NCBI GenBank assembly: GCA_040384465.1
Contig: JAZKJF010000001.1
Coordinates: 62,001 to 126,000 of the forward strand
Length of the DNA: 64,000 nucleotides
Direction: 5' to 3'
Source: UBA5078 sp040384465
GTDB lineage: Bacteria; Pseudomonadota; Gammaproteobacteria; Pseudomonadales; Pseudohongiellaceae
Shown: piece after piece, positions 8,284 to 16,425 of the stretch
Layout: each line of letters starts with the position of its first letter
How positions within the stretch are numbered: position 1 is the stretch's first letter
Made by a program: the position numbers and the translations under genes
Notes under the pieces: generated by a model
Seen by the model: the letters and a program-made list of their open reading frames with translations, nothing else
Databases searched by the model: none
What the model was told of the DNA's origin: nothing

Positions 8284-10688
8284 CTTTTATGTACATAGGA
8301 AAAGATTTCACCCCTCCTGACGCACAGGGAAAAATTACAGGACAGGCTCGTTATGCCGAGGACTTTCGCAAAGAAGGGATGGTATTCGCCCGACTGTTGA
8401 CTAGTCCTGTTCCGAGTGGAATGGTCCGCAATATTGATGCATCTGAAGCTCTTCGTATGGATGGCGTAGTCGGTATTCTGACTGCCGATGACCTGCCTGC
8501 TGCTCCGAGGCCTGGTGTGCCAGCTCTCAGCAATGAATTGACTTATGTCGGTCAACCGATACTTGCGCTTGTCGCGATCTCCGAGCAGATAGCGGAGAAC
8601 GCACTGGAAAGAATAAAACTTGATATCGAGCGCCGTCCCTTTGTAGTGGACCCGCTGGTGAGCCTGACTGCCGGTGGTCCCGATGCCTATCCGGAAGGCA
8701 ACGTGATGTCGAGAACTGCTGATGGGATGGCATTGAAGTCGCTCAAGTGGGCTCCTCAGTCTGTAGAGGCCTTTCGCAATGGTCGTGATCCCGGTGACGT
8801 TGAGTACACGACAGAGTGGTCGTACGGTGAGCTTGATGCGGCCTTTGCTGAGTGCAGCGTGATCGTTGAAGAACCTTTCGTCACCGCTGGATATCCTCAC
8901 CATTCCCTTGAACCACGCACTTGCATGTCTTACTGGGAAAATGGTCGCTGCTATTTCCACGGCTCTTTACAGAGTCAAAGCGCCGCAAACGCGCCGCTGG
9001 CCCGTATGCTGGGGATAGAGCTGAAAGATCTCTGCTTCATCAATGAGACCACTGGTGGCGGTTTCGGTTCGCGAATCGGACCGTATCCATTCATGGCAAT
9101 CACCGGTTATCTTTCAAGAAATCTTAATCGGCCAGTGCAGGTGCGGATCACTCGTGAAGAGGAGTTCTCTATCGGTTCCGCTCGTTCTGGCATGCAAGGC
9201 TGGATTAAAGCCGGGCTCAAACCAGACGGAAAAGTAGCAGCGGTTGATGTGATTATCGTGAATGATGGTGGAGCGAGCGGATCTGGCAGCGGGTCGGCCT
9301 CAGCTGGCGCCATTTCTGTTGTTTATCAGCCCACCGCAATGCGTTTTCGTGGTGTGTCAGTCTTTACCAATACTACGCCTCGTGGTGCACAGCGTGGTCC
9401 AGGTCAGAACGAGATGCATGCCATACTTGAACCAATTATGGACAAGGCTGCCAATCAACTTGGCATGGATCGGTTGGCGTTCAGACGTCTTAATGCTCCT
9501 GACAATAGCGCTAAAGTGGAAGCTAATCAGGGGCCTGTCACCAGTGCATATATGCGCGAAGCCATTGATATGGGATCTGAGCTTTTCGACTGGCCTGCCA
9601 AAATCAATCAACCTCGCCGCAATGGCAGTAAAGTGATTGGAGTTGGTGTCGGCATGGCCTATCACGGCGCTGGCAACAACGGTTTTGACGGTATAGTCAG
9701 GATCGGTCCGGACGGCAAGATATATCTGCATACAGGTGTAGGTAACTTGGGTACCTATTCTTACGCAGCGACTGTTCGCGCTGCTGCAGAAGTGCTGCAG
9801 TGCCGTTGGGAAAATTGTGAGATTGTCCGTGGTAACAGTGATCTAGGGCTTCCACACAGCTCCGGACAGGGCGGCAGCAACACCATCTTCACTCACACTC
9901 GCTCAAACTGGGTAGCTGCTCAGGATGCAGTAACGAAGCTCAAAGAAATTGCGGCCGCTGAATTGGGCGGTACTGTTGAGGATTACAGTATCGGAGAAGA
10001 GCGTGTCTTCAAGACCGCTACTCCGGCTCAGGGGCTCACGTACGCAGAGGCCGCTCAGCGCGCCATCACTTTGGGTGGTCGCTACAGTGGCGCAGAGTAC
10101 CCGGATGATATCAATGAGCTGACAGCTCTTGCGGTGCAGAGAATTGCGGGTAGTGGTTTGGTGGGTGTTGCCAAGGACAATCTCGAAAAAAATGGCACAG
10201 CCCCTGGATTAGCAATCGGTTTTGCTGAGGTGGAAATCGATCTCGATACAGGTAAATACGACATTCTCGATTATCTGGGTGTCGCAGAGTGCGGTACTGT
10301 CGTGCATCCGAAAGGCTTGTCACACGGTATGAACGGTGGTGGCGTATGGGGGATGGGAATGGCTGGTTTTGAGCGGCATGTATATGACCCTCAGAATGGT
10401 CTCCCCGCGAACGTAGGGCTTTATCAGAGTAAACCGCCAACATTCCTGGATCTACCTGTAACCATGAGAAATGCGGCTGTCAATATTGCAGATCCACAGT
10501 CCCCGGTCGGCGCCAGAGGTATTGGTGAACCAGCGATGGGTTGTGCCGCAGCTGCCGTGACGAGTGCACTTGCGGACGCATTGGGTGGGCATTTGTTCAA
10601 CCGAACCCCAGTAACGCCAGATATGATTATCGATCACGTGGCGCAAAACACCTATAACAACAAGTCACTGAAAACAAATACATTCTGA
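8280..10688 (+). CDS. Molybdenum hydroxylase large subunit (molybdopterin-cytosine dinucleotide binding)
   Basis: Catalytic subunit of 802 residues, xanthine dehydrogenase/aldehyde oxidoreductase family. An N-terminal a/b hammerhead domain (GKDFTPPDAQGKITGQARYAED) is followed by the cofactor-binding domains. Visible motifs are TGGGFGSR near 260, PRGAQRGPGQNEM in the 370s, SSGQGGSN around 530, and GARGIGEP, whose Glu750 is the expected catalytic base. It has no signal peptide of its own, so it would be carried out by the small subunit's Tat signal. Gene order is small-large-medium, unlike the A-B-C order of paoABC. The frame is open back to 8223, but ATG 8280 overlaps the upstream stop and begins the conserved region. 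Substrate class (aldehyde or N-heterocycle) cannot be decided from sequence. Confidence 0.9.
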   Translation: MTFMYIGKDFTPPDAQGKITGQARYAEDFRKEGMVFARLLTSPVPSGMVRNIDASEALRMDGVVGILTADDLPAAPRPGVPALSNELTYVGQPILALVAISEQIAENALERIKLDIERRPFVVDPLVSLTAGGPDAYPEGNVMSRTADGMALKSLKWAPQSVEAFRNGRDPGDVEYTTEWSYGELDAAFAECSVIVEEPFVTAGYPHHSLEPRTCMSYWENGRCYFHGSLQSQSAANAPLARMLGIELKDLCFINETTGGGFGSRIGPYPFMAITGYLSRNLNRPVQVRITREEEFSIGSARSGMQGWIKAGLKPDGKVAAVDVIIVNDGGASGSGSGSASAGAISVVYQPTAMRFRGVSVFTNTTPRGAQRGPGQNEMHAILEPIMDKAANQLGMDRLAFRRLNAPDNSAKVEANQGPVTSAYMREAIDMGSELFDWPAKINQPRRNGSKVIGVGVGMAYHGAGNNGFDGIVRIGPDGKIYLHTGVGNLGTYSYAATVRAAAEVLQCRWENCEIVRGNSDLGLPHSSGQGGSNTIFTHTRSNWVAAQDAVTKLKEIAAAELGGTVEDYSIGEERVFKTATPAQGLTYAEAAQRAITLGGRYSGAEYPDDINELTALAVQRIAGSGLVGVAKDNLEKNGTAPGLAIGFAEVEIDLDTGKYDILDYLGVAECGTVVHPKGLSHGMNGGGVWGMGMAGFERHVYDPQNGLPANVGLYQSKPPTFLDLPVTMRNAAVNIADPQSPVGARGIGEPAMGCAAAAVTSALADALGGHLFNRTPVTPDMIIDHVAQNTYNNKSLKTNTF

Positions 10689-10695
10689 GGTTAAT

Positions 10696-11685
10696 ATGCC
10701 ATCACATGACGTTATGCCGGATATCGAACTCTACCAGCCAGTACAGGTAGAGGATGCGCTCGCGCTTGCGACCAGATTGGCCGACAGAGGTTGGTTGCTG
10801 GGTGGGGGACAGGATACTTATGGCTGGTTGAAAGATCGGGCGAAAGTACCTGAAGCTATGATTGACCTGAATGGTATCGAATCTCTGCGCGGGATTCGTG
10901 AAACTGCAGATGGGGTTGAGATTGGTGCGTTGACCACTTTGACTGAGTTGATCAATAACCCTCTCATCAAAGAACGCTACTCTTTACTTGCGTCCGCAGC
11001 CGAGAGAGTGGCTAGTCCGCAGATCAGGAATGTGGGGACTGTTGCCGGTAACGTTGCCCAGGATGTGCGTTGCTGGTATTACCGCAGAGGGCTGTCCTGC
11101 TACCGCGCAGGTGGTAATCTGTGTTACGCAGACACTCCTGAAGGGATGAACAGAGAGCATGCAATTTTCGGTGCAAGCCGTTGTGTTGCTGTAACTCCTT
11201 CGGACACAGCTCCCGCCTTGGTTGCTCTTGAGGCCTCCATGGTGATCAGAAGCGAAAGTGGAGAGCGTGTCGTTGCTGCGGAAGATTTCTTCATCGGGCC
11301 GAATGTCGATATCCGTCATACGACTGTTCTGCGCCCTGGAGAGATCCTGACATCAGTACGCTTGCCTGCAACGTGGGCCAATGCGACTTTCTACTTCGAA
11401 AAAGTAGCTGATCGTAATGCTTGGGACTTTGCTCTTGTAAGCATTGCAGCAGCCATGCGTGAATCTGGAGGTGTCATTCAGGATGCCAGATTCGTAGCAG
11501 GTGCTGTGCAATGTACTCCACGACGATTGCTGGATGTAGAGAGTGCTGTTCGTGGTCAACCGCGTGGTGAAGCAACTGCCCAGACGCTCGGAACCTTGGC
11601 TAGTCAAGGTGCACAGCCATTGAACCATAATGGTTTCAAACTTCACCTTGTAGATAGTCTCGCCAAACGTGCATTACTTGGTTGA
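10696..11685 (+). CDS. Molybdenum hydroxylase FAD-binding subunit with four extra cysteines
   Basis: Medium subunit of 329 residues. The FAD/PCMH domain shows LLGGGQD at about 34 and the pyrophosphate-binding NVGTVAGNVAQDVR at about 112. The C-terminal CO-dehydrogenase-flavoprotein domain carries FEKVADRNAWDFALVSIAAAM. Between the two is an insert with Cys126, Cys135, Cys143 and Cys163. Comparable four-cysteine inserts hold a [4Fe-4S] cluster in 4-hydroxybenzoyl-CoA reductase HcrB and in E. coli PaoB, and the MNREHAIFG wording between the third and fourth Cys resembles PaoB. I infer an extra cluster here. It starts 7 bases after the large subunit gene. No XdhC/PaoD-like maturation gene follows; a long hairpin does. 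Confidence 0.9.
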   Translation: MPSHDVMPDIELYQPVQVEDALALATRLADRGWLLGGGQDTYGWLKDRAKVPEAMIDLNGIESLRGIRETADGVEIGALTTLTELINNPLIKERYSLLASAAERVASPQIRNVGTVAGNVAQDVRCWYYRRGLSCYRAGGNLCYADTPEGMNREHAIFGASRCVAVTPSDTAPALVALEASMVIRSESGERVVAAEDFFIGPNVDIRHTTVLRPGEILTSVRLPATWANATFYFEKVADRNAWDFALVSIAAAMRESGGVIQDARFVAGAVQCTPRRLLDVESAVRGQPRGEATAQTLGTLASQGAQPLNHNGFKLHLVDSLAKRALLG

Positions 11686-11694
11686 TTATCACCG

Positions 11695-11747
11695 GCTAAC
11701 CGCCCTTCAGAGAATCGTCATGATTCTCTGAAGGGCGGTTAGCTTTT
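11695..11747 (+). terminator. Very long perfect hairpin, probable terminator of the molybdoenzyme operon
   Basis: Arms at 11695-11716 and 11722-11743 are perfect 22-bp complements (GCTAACCGCCCTTCAG... and its reverse), with a 5-base loop GTCAT. TTTT follows at 11744-11747. It starts 10 bases after the FAD-subunit stop. Stem length is unusual for an ordinary terminator, and the T tail is short. It could also protect the 3' end of the mRNA. The remaining 160 bases to the next gene show no other clear feature. Confidence 0.75.
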
Positions 11748-11908
11748 CAGAACCTGCTTCCCGATCCCGGATACCCGCTGTTAATCATACCTTTGATTTC
11801 CTGGTCGCACGTTTTTGTCCCGACGTCTCCCATTGAAGTGGTCAGCTACCTTACGGCTTTTACATGCTATTCTCCGAGAAAGCATAATAAAGATCGGTAG
11901 GGTCAAAA

Positions 11909-12427
11909 ATGACGGGAGAGATCGCGGAGTGGCTTACCAACAGCCAGAGCAGAGAGTTTGCAGCAAACCTCCTTTCTTCTGTTCCCGGATTGCCTCCGAT
12001 TCTGCAAACAATACATCTGCTCAGTATCGTCGCCATAATGGCATCCATTGTGATGATTGATTTGCGCGTGCTAGGTCTCGCGGTCCCCAGCCAACACCTT
12101 GATGAAATGATAGCCCGCCTAAAACCTTGGACATGGTGGGGCGTGATCGTTGCCGCTTCCTCGGGAATATGGTTCGTGCTCGCACGGCCAAATCGTTATT
12201 TTTCTAACCCGGTGTTTCAAATAAAACTGGTCTTACTCCTTGCAGTGTTGATCCTCACATTTATTTTTTATCGCTGGAGCACGACGGATAAAAATCTTTG
12301 GCAAGCCCAAGGCCACAAGGTTGTCATCGTGAAATTGATCGCGATTGTTTCGCTGGGGTTGTGGGTTGGAGTTGTGATGGCCGGGCGTTGGATAGCGTAT
12401 TCAGAATATCTGTTCTGGTCAGAATGA
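11909..12427 (+). CDS. Four-helix membrane protein, DUF6644-like, first of a tandem pair
   Basis: An integral membrane protein of 172 residues with about four hydrophobic helices, at roughly residues 30-57, 75-92, 105-122 and 140-160. The pattern IHLLSIVAIMASIVMIDLRVLG, then NPVFQIK, then SLGLWVGVVMAGRWI is shared with the next gene, so the two are paralogues. I think this is the uncharacterised DUF6644-type family, but I cannot verify that. No catalytic or cofactor motif is evident. A single His in the first helix is shared by both copies. It follows the molybdoenzyme operon after a hairpin and precedes its paralogue by 28 bases. A role in membrane electron transfer for that enzyme is conceivable but unproven. 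Confidence 0.65.
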   Translation: MTGEIAEWLTNSQSREFAANLLSSVPGLPPILQTIHLLSIVAIMASIVMIDLRVLGLAVPSQHLDEMIARLKPWTWWGVIVAASSGIWFVLARPNRYFSNPVFQIKLVLLLAVLILTFIFYRWSTTDKNLWQAQGHKVVIVKLIAIVSLGLWVGVVMAGRWIAYSEYLFWSE

Positions 12428-12455
12428 GAGAACGTGGACGAGAGGGAATTGGTAC

Positions 12456-12941
12456 GTGCTGAATGATTTTTTTCTGACACTGGAATACCTGCCTTTGGCG
12501 CAGCACATTGGAGCCACGTGGTGGTTTCCTCTAATGGAATCACTGCATGTGCTCAGTATTACGTTAATGCTCGGGGCGATACTGATGGTTGATTTGCGTG
12601 TGCTGGGTTTTGCCGCAACACGTTACCCAATCAGGGTATTGAGCCGTGAATTGATTCCATGGTCGGCTGCTGCCTTTGGGACAGCATGCGTCACGGGGTT
12701 GGCCATGTTCATTACCAGGGCCAGTGTCCATGCTGTGAACCCCGCTTTCCAGATCAAAATGTTTCTGATAGTTCTGGCAGGTATAAATATTGCGGTGTTT
12801 CATTTACATATTTTCCGAGGGACTGGAGATTGGGGCTCTCATACTGGTACGCCTGTTGCTGCGCGTTGGGTGGCCGTATCGTCGCTTGGATTATGGGCTG
12901 GTGTTATGCTTGCTGGGCGCTGGATTGGGCACATCGTATAG
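12456..12941 (+). CDS. Four-helix membrane protein, DUF6644-like, second of a tandem pair
   Basis: A 161-residue membrane protein, paralogue of the preceding gene. Shared landmarks in the same order are LHVLSITLMLGAILMVDLRVLG, NPAFQIKM and SLGLWAGVMLAGRWIGH. It has about four transmembrane helices with a short amphipathic N-terminus (FFLTLEYLPLAQHIGATWW). Extra histidines (FHLHIF) follow the third helix and are not matched in the first copy, so a bis-His heme site is not supported by the pair. Start is GTG with a GAGGG element upstream. The genes probably form a heterodimer-coding pair that arose by duplication. Function unknown. Confidence 0.65.
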   Translation: MLNDFFLTLEYLPLAQHIGATWWFPLMESLHVLSITLMLGAILMVDLRVLGFAATRYPIRVLSRELIPWSAAAFGTACVTGLAMFITRASVHAVNPAFQIKMFLIVLAGINIAVFHLHIFRGTGDWGSHTGTPVAARWVAVSSLGLWAGVMLAGRWIGHIV

Positions 12942-12973
12942 AGTGTGGTTATCAAGGACAGGTTGGCAGTGAG

Positions 12974-14563
12974 ATGAAGATTTTCGAAAGCCGTTTTGTA
13001 GACGTATTGACTGCGGATATTCAGACTGAAAATTATGGTCGTCAGGTATATGGAGCACTGCATTCACGGGCGTTACCAGTGCCAGTGCCAGAGCCTCGGA
13101 CATTGATATGGTCAAAAGATGTTGCATCCAATTGCGGATTCGATGCGGCCTTTTGTAATAGTGCGGAGTTCGCAGAGGTTTTTGCGGGCAATAAGCAATT
13201 GCCAGGGATGCGCCCGTATGCGAGCCGTTATGGTGGGCATCAGTTTGGAAACTGGGCAGGGCAACTGGGTGATGGTCGTGTCATCAATCTGGGAGAGATA
13301 AGAGATCAGAAAGGAGATTCGCTCACTCTTCAGCTCAAAGGCGCAGGACCGACACCCTACTCCCGAGGGGCTGATGGTCGTGCGGTGTTACGCTCTTCCA
13401 TCCGCGAGTTCCTGTGTAGTGAAGCGATGCATCATCTTGGCGTTCCTACAACGCGTGCACTCAGTCTTGTACTGACGGGTGACTCTGTCGTTCGCGACAT
13501 GTTTTACGATGGCAATCCTCAGGCAGAACCCGGTGCGGTGGTGTGTCGCGTTGCCCCTTCATTCATACGCTTCGGACATTTTCAGCTTTGTGCGGCCAGA
13601 GGAGAGACGGAGCTGCTGCGGCAGCTGCTGGATTTCTCGATAGCCACTGATTTTCAGTATCTGCGGGATGATCCTGATTTCACCAAATCTCGGGAGGAGA
13701 TCTATCAGCAGTGGTTTGATGAAGTCTGTCGTCTTACCGTCGAGATGGTCGTTCATTGGCACAGAGTTGGTTTTGTCCACGGAGTGATGAATACCGACAA
13801 CATGTCTGTCACCGGCCTGACAATTGACTACGGTCCTTATGGTTGGATAGACAATTACGATCTGAATTGGACGCCGAACACAACAGATGCGGAAATGCGC
13901 CGCTATCGTTTTGGTCAACAGGCGGAGATTGCACATTGGAATCTTTGGCAATTGGCAAACGCTCTGGTTGTCGTAACGGGCGATGCTGCGCCACTTGAAG
14001 CAAGTTTGAAACGATTTTCTGATTACCTCAATCTACGACAACGTGCCATGCTGGCATCCAAGCTGGGCCTAAACTGCTTTGAGGCTGCACAGGGGGATGC
14101 AGAGTTGTTTCACGATCTTGAAGCAATGCTTCAGCAGCAAGAAACCGATATGACTATTTTCTATCGCGCCTTGGGGGATTTCGATTCGCTGAATTCTGTG
14201 GATAAATTTCTGGAGCTTATTCGGCCTGCACTATATCGCCCGGAAATTCTCAGCGCTGAGTCCATCTCCAGAATCAACGACTGGGGAGGGCGCTATGCAA
14301 AGCGTTTGAATAGAGACAATACGCCGCATGCGGTAAGGAAAGCACAGATGAATGCGCTCAATCCCCTTTATGTGTTGCGTAATTATCTTGCTCAGGAAGC
14401 TATCGACAAGGCGTATGCAGGTGACTATGAGATGTTGCACGATCTACATAGGCTCCTCATGCAACCTTACGTAGAGCAATCTGGCTGTTCACGCTATGCG
14501 CAAAGACGCCCGGACTGGGCCCGCAACAAGCCCGGCTCGTCAAGCCTGTCGTGCAGCTCCTGA
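12974..14563 (+). CDS. selO: SelO/YdiU protein AMPylase (pseudokinase)
   Basis: A 529-residue SelO-family protein. Family members transfer AMP to Ser/Thr/Tyr of protein substrates and are tied to redox homeostasis. Conserved family blocks are RPYASRYGGHQFGNWAGQLGDGR, the glycine-rich and Lys-containing LQLKGAGPTPYSRGADGRAVLRSSIREF, VHGVMNTDNMSV with the catalytic-loop residues, and TIDYGPYGWIDNYD with the metal-binding Asp. The C-terminus ends SCSS, so the Cys (residue 527) where eukaryotic homologues carry selenocysteine is kept. I chose the ATG at 12974. The frame is open far upstream through the previous gene, but conserved residues begin only here. It is convergent with ygfZ, 22 bases away. 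Confidence 0.93.
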   Translation: MKIFESRFVDVLTADIQTENYGRQVYGALHSRALPVPVPEPRTLIWSKDVASNCGFDAAFCNSAEFAEVFAGNKQLPGMRPYASRYGGHQFGNWAGQLGDGRVINLGEIRDQKGDSLTLQLKGAGPTPYSRGADGRAVLRSSIREFLCSEAMHHLGVPTTRALSLVLTGDSVVRDMFYDGNPQAEPGAVVCRVAPSFIRFGHFQLCAARGETELLRQLLDFSIATDFQYLRDDPDFTKSREEIYQQWFDEVCRLTVEMVVHWHRVGFVHGVMNTDNMSVTGLTIDYGPYGWIDNYDLNWTPNTTDAEMRRYRFGQQAEIAHWNLWQLANALVVVTGDAAPLEASLKRFSDYLNLRQRAMLASKLGLNCFEAAQGDAELFHDLEAMLQQQETDMTIFYRALGDFDSLNSVDKFLELIRPALYRPEILSAESISRINDWGGRYAKRLNRDNTPHAVRKAQMNALNPLYVLRNYLAQEAIDKAYAGDYEMLHDLHRLLMQPYVEQSGCSRYAQRRPDWARNKPGSSSLSCSS

Positions 14564-14585
14564 GATTGTCTTTGCGTGGAAACTT

Positions 14586-15587
14586 TCAGGATGGAAGCTC
14601 TTGAGAGATGAGATTGGGCAGTGTCAGTATCTGCAATGCTGCCTTGTTTTGCCTTTCTCCAGCAGAATCTCCTGGCTCGTTGCACAGATCCAAAGAGGCT
14701 TTCTGTTCAACAAGATCACACGGCAAAATAACCAGCAGTTCATAGGTCCCACTTTCGGTACGCGCCACACTGACAATTTCGCCGACGGCTTCGTTTTGAT
14801 GCATGATCATGGAGTCAAGTGCTGCTCTGACTCCGTTGACACCTGCTCTGTAGAGGCGTTTTTTCGCTGTCGCTCTATAGTGCATCCGGGCTACGATCTC
14901 CTGCCCTGTGTAACAACCTTTCTTGAAATCGATGGTCCCATTCAGGTCGTAGTTCAGGAGTTGTGGTGTGTAAGTGTCCTGAATGGCTGGAGTGATGTGG
15001 ACGATACCTTGGCGGACATCGGCGAGCTCCCACTCTTCGAGATCGTCAGTCACCCCAGAATCTTCGAGTTTTTCCAGTGTCTCATCCTGATCGACGGAGA
15101 CCAGGACTTCATAGCGCGGTACAGCATCAGGCAGCCTGTAGACAACTCCTCCTTCTATCTGCAGAGCCTGATCCGGACTTTCGGGCACGCTTCCGAACAA
15201 TGACAATACGGTCTCTTTCGCCTTTGGACCATACACGCCGTAACGCTCATACTGACTCGTTTCAACGCTGGTGTTGGCTTTTGAGAAAACGATGTATTTA
15301 TCGAGAATTTTTTTCAAGGCATAGCCCATACCCCGCGCGCACAGCAAGTAAAGCGAGTCATTCATCTCGATTACTCGCATGTCGCTGATAATTCGTCCAT
15401 TGATGTCACAATAAGCAGCGACCAAGATTTTTTCTGGGTTTACATTGTCGATATTACCAGTGAGTTGTCCTTGCAGAAACGTGGCGGCATCTGCGCCTTT
15501 AACGGCGATCAGATCAAAATTGTTCAGGTCAGTCAGCATGCTTGCCATGGATCTAGCTCGAATAAAATCAGCGAATTGGGATATCAT
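14586..15587 (-). CDS. ygfZ: tRNA-modifying protein YgfZ (folate-binding, Fe-S cluster maintenance)
   Basis: A GcvT-like folate-binding protein of 333 residues that supports Fe-S cluster enzymes such as the tRNA thiomethylase MiaB. The defining motif is present, KGCYTGQEIVARMHYRATAKKRLY at about residues 220-245, with its essential Cys. The N-terminal part (VKGADAATFLQGQLTGNI) matches the family. Start is uncertain: 15587 gives an N-terminal extension like that of E. coli, while Met codons at 15548 or 15539 are possible. It is divergent from sdhE across 34 bases. sdhE and ygfX are its usual genomic neighbours. Confidence 0.92.
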   Translation of the reverse strand: MISQFADFIRARSMASMLTDLNNFDLIAVKGADAATFLQGQLTGNIDNVNPEKILVAAYCDINGRIISDMRVIEMNDSLYLLCARGMGYALKKILDKYIVFSKANTSVETSQYERYGVYGPKAKETVLSLFGSVPESPDQALQIEGGVVYRLPDAVPRYEVLVSVDQDETLEKLEDSGVTDDLEEWELADVRQGIVHITPAIQDTYTPQLLNYDLNGTIDFKKGCYTGQEIVARMHYRATAKKRLYRAGVNGVRAALDSMIMHQNEAVGEIVSVARTESGTYELLVILPCDLVEQKASLDLCNEPGDSAGERQNKAALQILTLPNLISQELPS

Positions 15588-15591
15588 GAGG

Positions 15592-15605
15592 CACCTATTG
15601 AGGTG
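15592..15605. promoter_or_regulatory. Palindrome in the ygfZ/sdhE divergent gap
   Basis: CACCT-ATTG-AGGTG is a perfect 5-bp inverted repeat with a 4-base centre. It fills much of the 34-base gap between two divergent genes, so it could be an operator or a short RNA hairpin in either leader. No regulator can be assigned. Confidence 0.3.
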
Positions 15606-15621
15606 TCCTTCAGGTTTTTAC

Positions 15622-15873
15622 ATGTTAACAGAAATTGAGTACAAGAAACTTGCCTGGCATAGCAGAAGGGGAATGCTGGAGCTTGATCTGTTGCTTTTGC
15701 CCTTTGTGCAAAGACATTTGCCAACCCTGAGCGGTGTAGATCAGTGCTTATATCAACGGCTGCTGTCGGAAGAGGATCAAGACCTGTTTGCGTGGTTGCT
15801 CCTGCGGCATCCAGCGCCAGATGCTGAGTTACAACGTATGGTGGGTTTGATCAGAGACAGCGCAACAGCCTAG
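15622..15873 (+). CDS. sdhE: Succinate dehydrogenase assembly factor SdhE (FAD assembly)
   Basis: An 83-residue cytoplasmic protein that promotes covalent flavinylation of the SdhA subunit of succinate dehydrogenase and of fumarate reductase. The essential R-G-x-x-E motif is present as RRGMLELDLLLLPF (Arg16, Gly17, Glu20), followed by the five-helix pattern ending LLRHPAPDAELQRMV. The frame is open upstream to 15445 but overlaps ygfZ antisense. The ATG at 15622 gives the family length. It is followed by ygfX, as in enterics (ygfY-ygfX). Confidence 0.93.
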   Translation: MLTEIEYKKLAWHSRRGMLELDLLLLPFVQRHLPTLSGVDQCLYQRLLSEEDQDLFAWLLLRHPAPDAELQRMVGLIRDSATA

Positions 15874-15944
15874 TTTGGAAATCATGGTTTACGTTGGCGG
15901 GAAGTCCGCTGTGGCGCTGAGTAGGCTTTCAAGGAGGAAAGCAG

Positions 15945-16418
15945 ATGCTGCTAAAAGTCGAATTGACGCCCTCCCGCTTGTTACAAGCAGTGGTTGTAAT
16001 ATCGCATCTGCTGGCGTTGGTCAGTTTGCTGTTTACCGAGATGTCGGTGTTATTGAGTTTTGGTTTGGCGGCAGGTCTTGTCTGGCATTTTCTGCTTGCT
16101 CGGCGATGGTATCTGCAACCCTCGGCAATTCTGTTTTCGGACGACCTGATTCGTCTGTATTTCCCTGATCGTGAGATCAATGTTGTGCTGGAGCGCGAGT
16201 GCTACTGCACACCTTGGCTCCAAATGCTCTACTTTCGCGAGTGTGTGCAGAATGCGGTATCGATTGGCTCTGCAATCTCGCCAATACCAGCTTGCCGCCG
16301 TCATGGTGCTCGCCATTGCGTGATTCTCCTGGCTGACAGTTGCCATGTAACAGCACGCCGCCGTCTCGCTGTTTTACTGCGCTGGCATCGTTTCGGGCTG
16401 GATTCTCATCCCGCATAG
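15945..16418 (+). CDS. ygfX: YgfX-like inner-membrane protein
   Basis: A 157-residue protein with two N-terminal membrane helices at about residues 12-30 and 33-50. A short basic linker (ARRWY) and a C-terminal soluble tail ending in RRRLAVLLRWHRF resemble the FRRLRVWLRW ending of YgfX proteins. E. coli YgfX (CptA) has been described as a toxin affecting cytoskeletal proteins with SdhE as antidote, but that role is debated. I do not claim toxicity here. Start ATG 15945 follows a strong AGGAGG element. Assignment leans on position right after sdhE. The middle of the tail (about 95-125) matches the family weakly. It converges on nadB with 7 bases between stops. Confidence 0.75.
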   Translation: MLLKVELTPSRLLQAVVVISHLLALVSLLFTEMSVLLSFGLAAGLVWHFLLARRWYLQPSAILFSDDLIRLYFPDREINVVLERECYCTPWLQMLYFRECVQNAVSIGSAISPIPACRRHGARHCVILLADSCHVTARRRLAVLLRWHRFGLDSHPA

Positions 16419-16425
16419 GCAGAGC

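Noticed and set aside
11909..12941. Cytochrome b561-like heme binding by the paired membrane proteins
   Set aside because: Only one intramembrane His is shared by both copies, so a bis-His heme site is not supported.
16232..16330. Possible frameshift in the C-terminal half of ygfX
   Set aside because: The middle of the tail matches the family weakly, but the RRRLAVLLRW ending in the same frame fits YgfX, so an intact divergent gene is simpler.
15622..16418. sdhE-ygfX as a toxin-antitoxin module
   Set aside because: SdhE has a well-supported flavinylation role, and the toxin claim for YgfX is disputed. Nothing in the sequence adds support.
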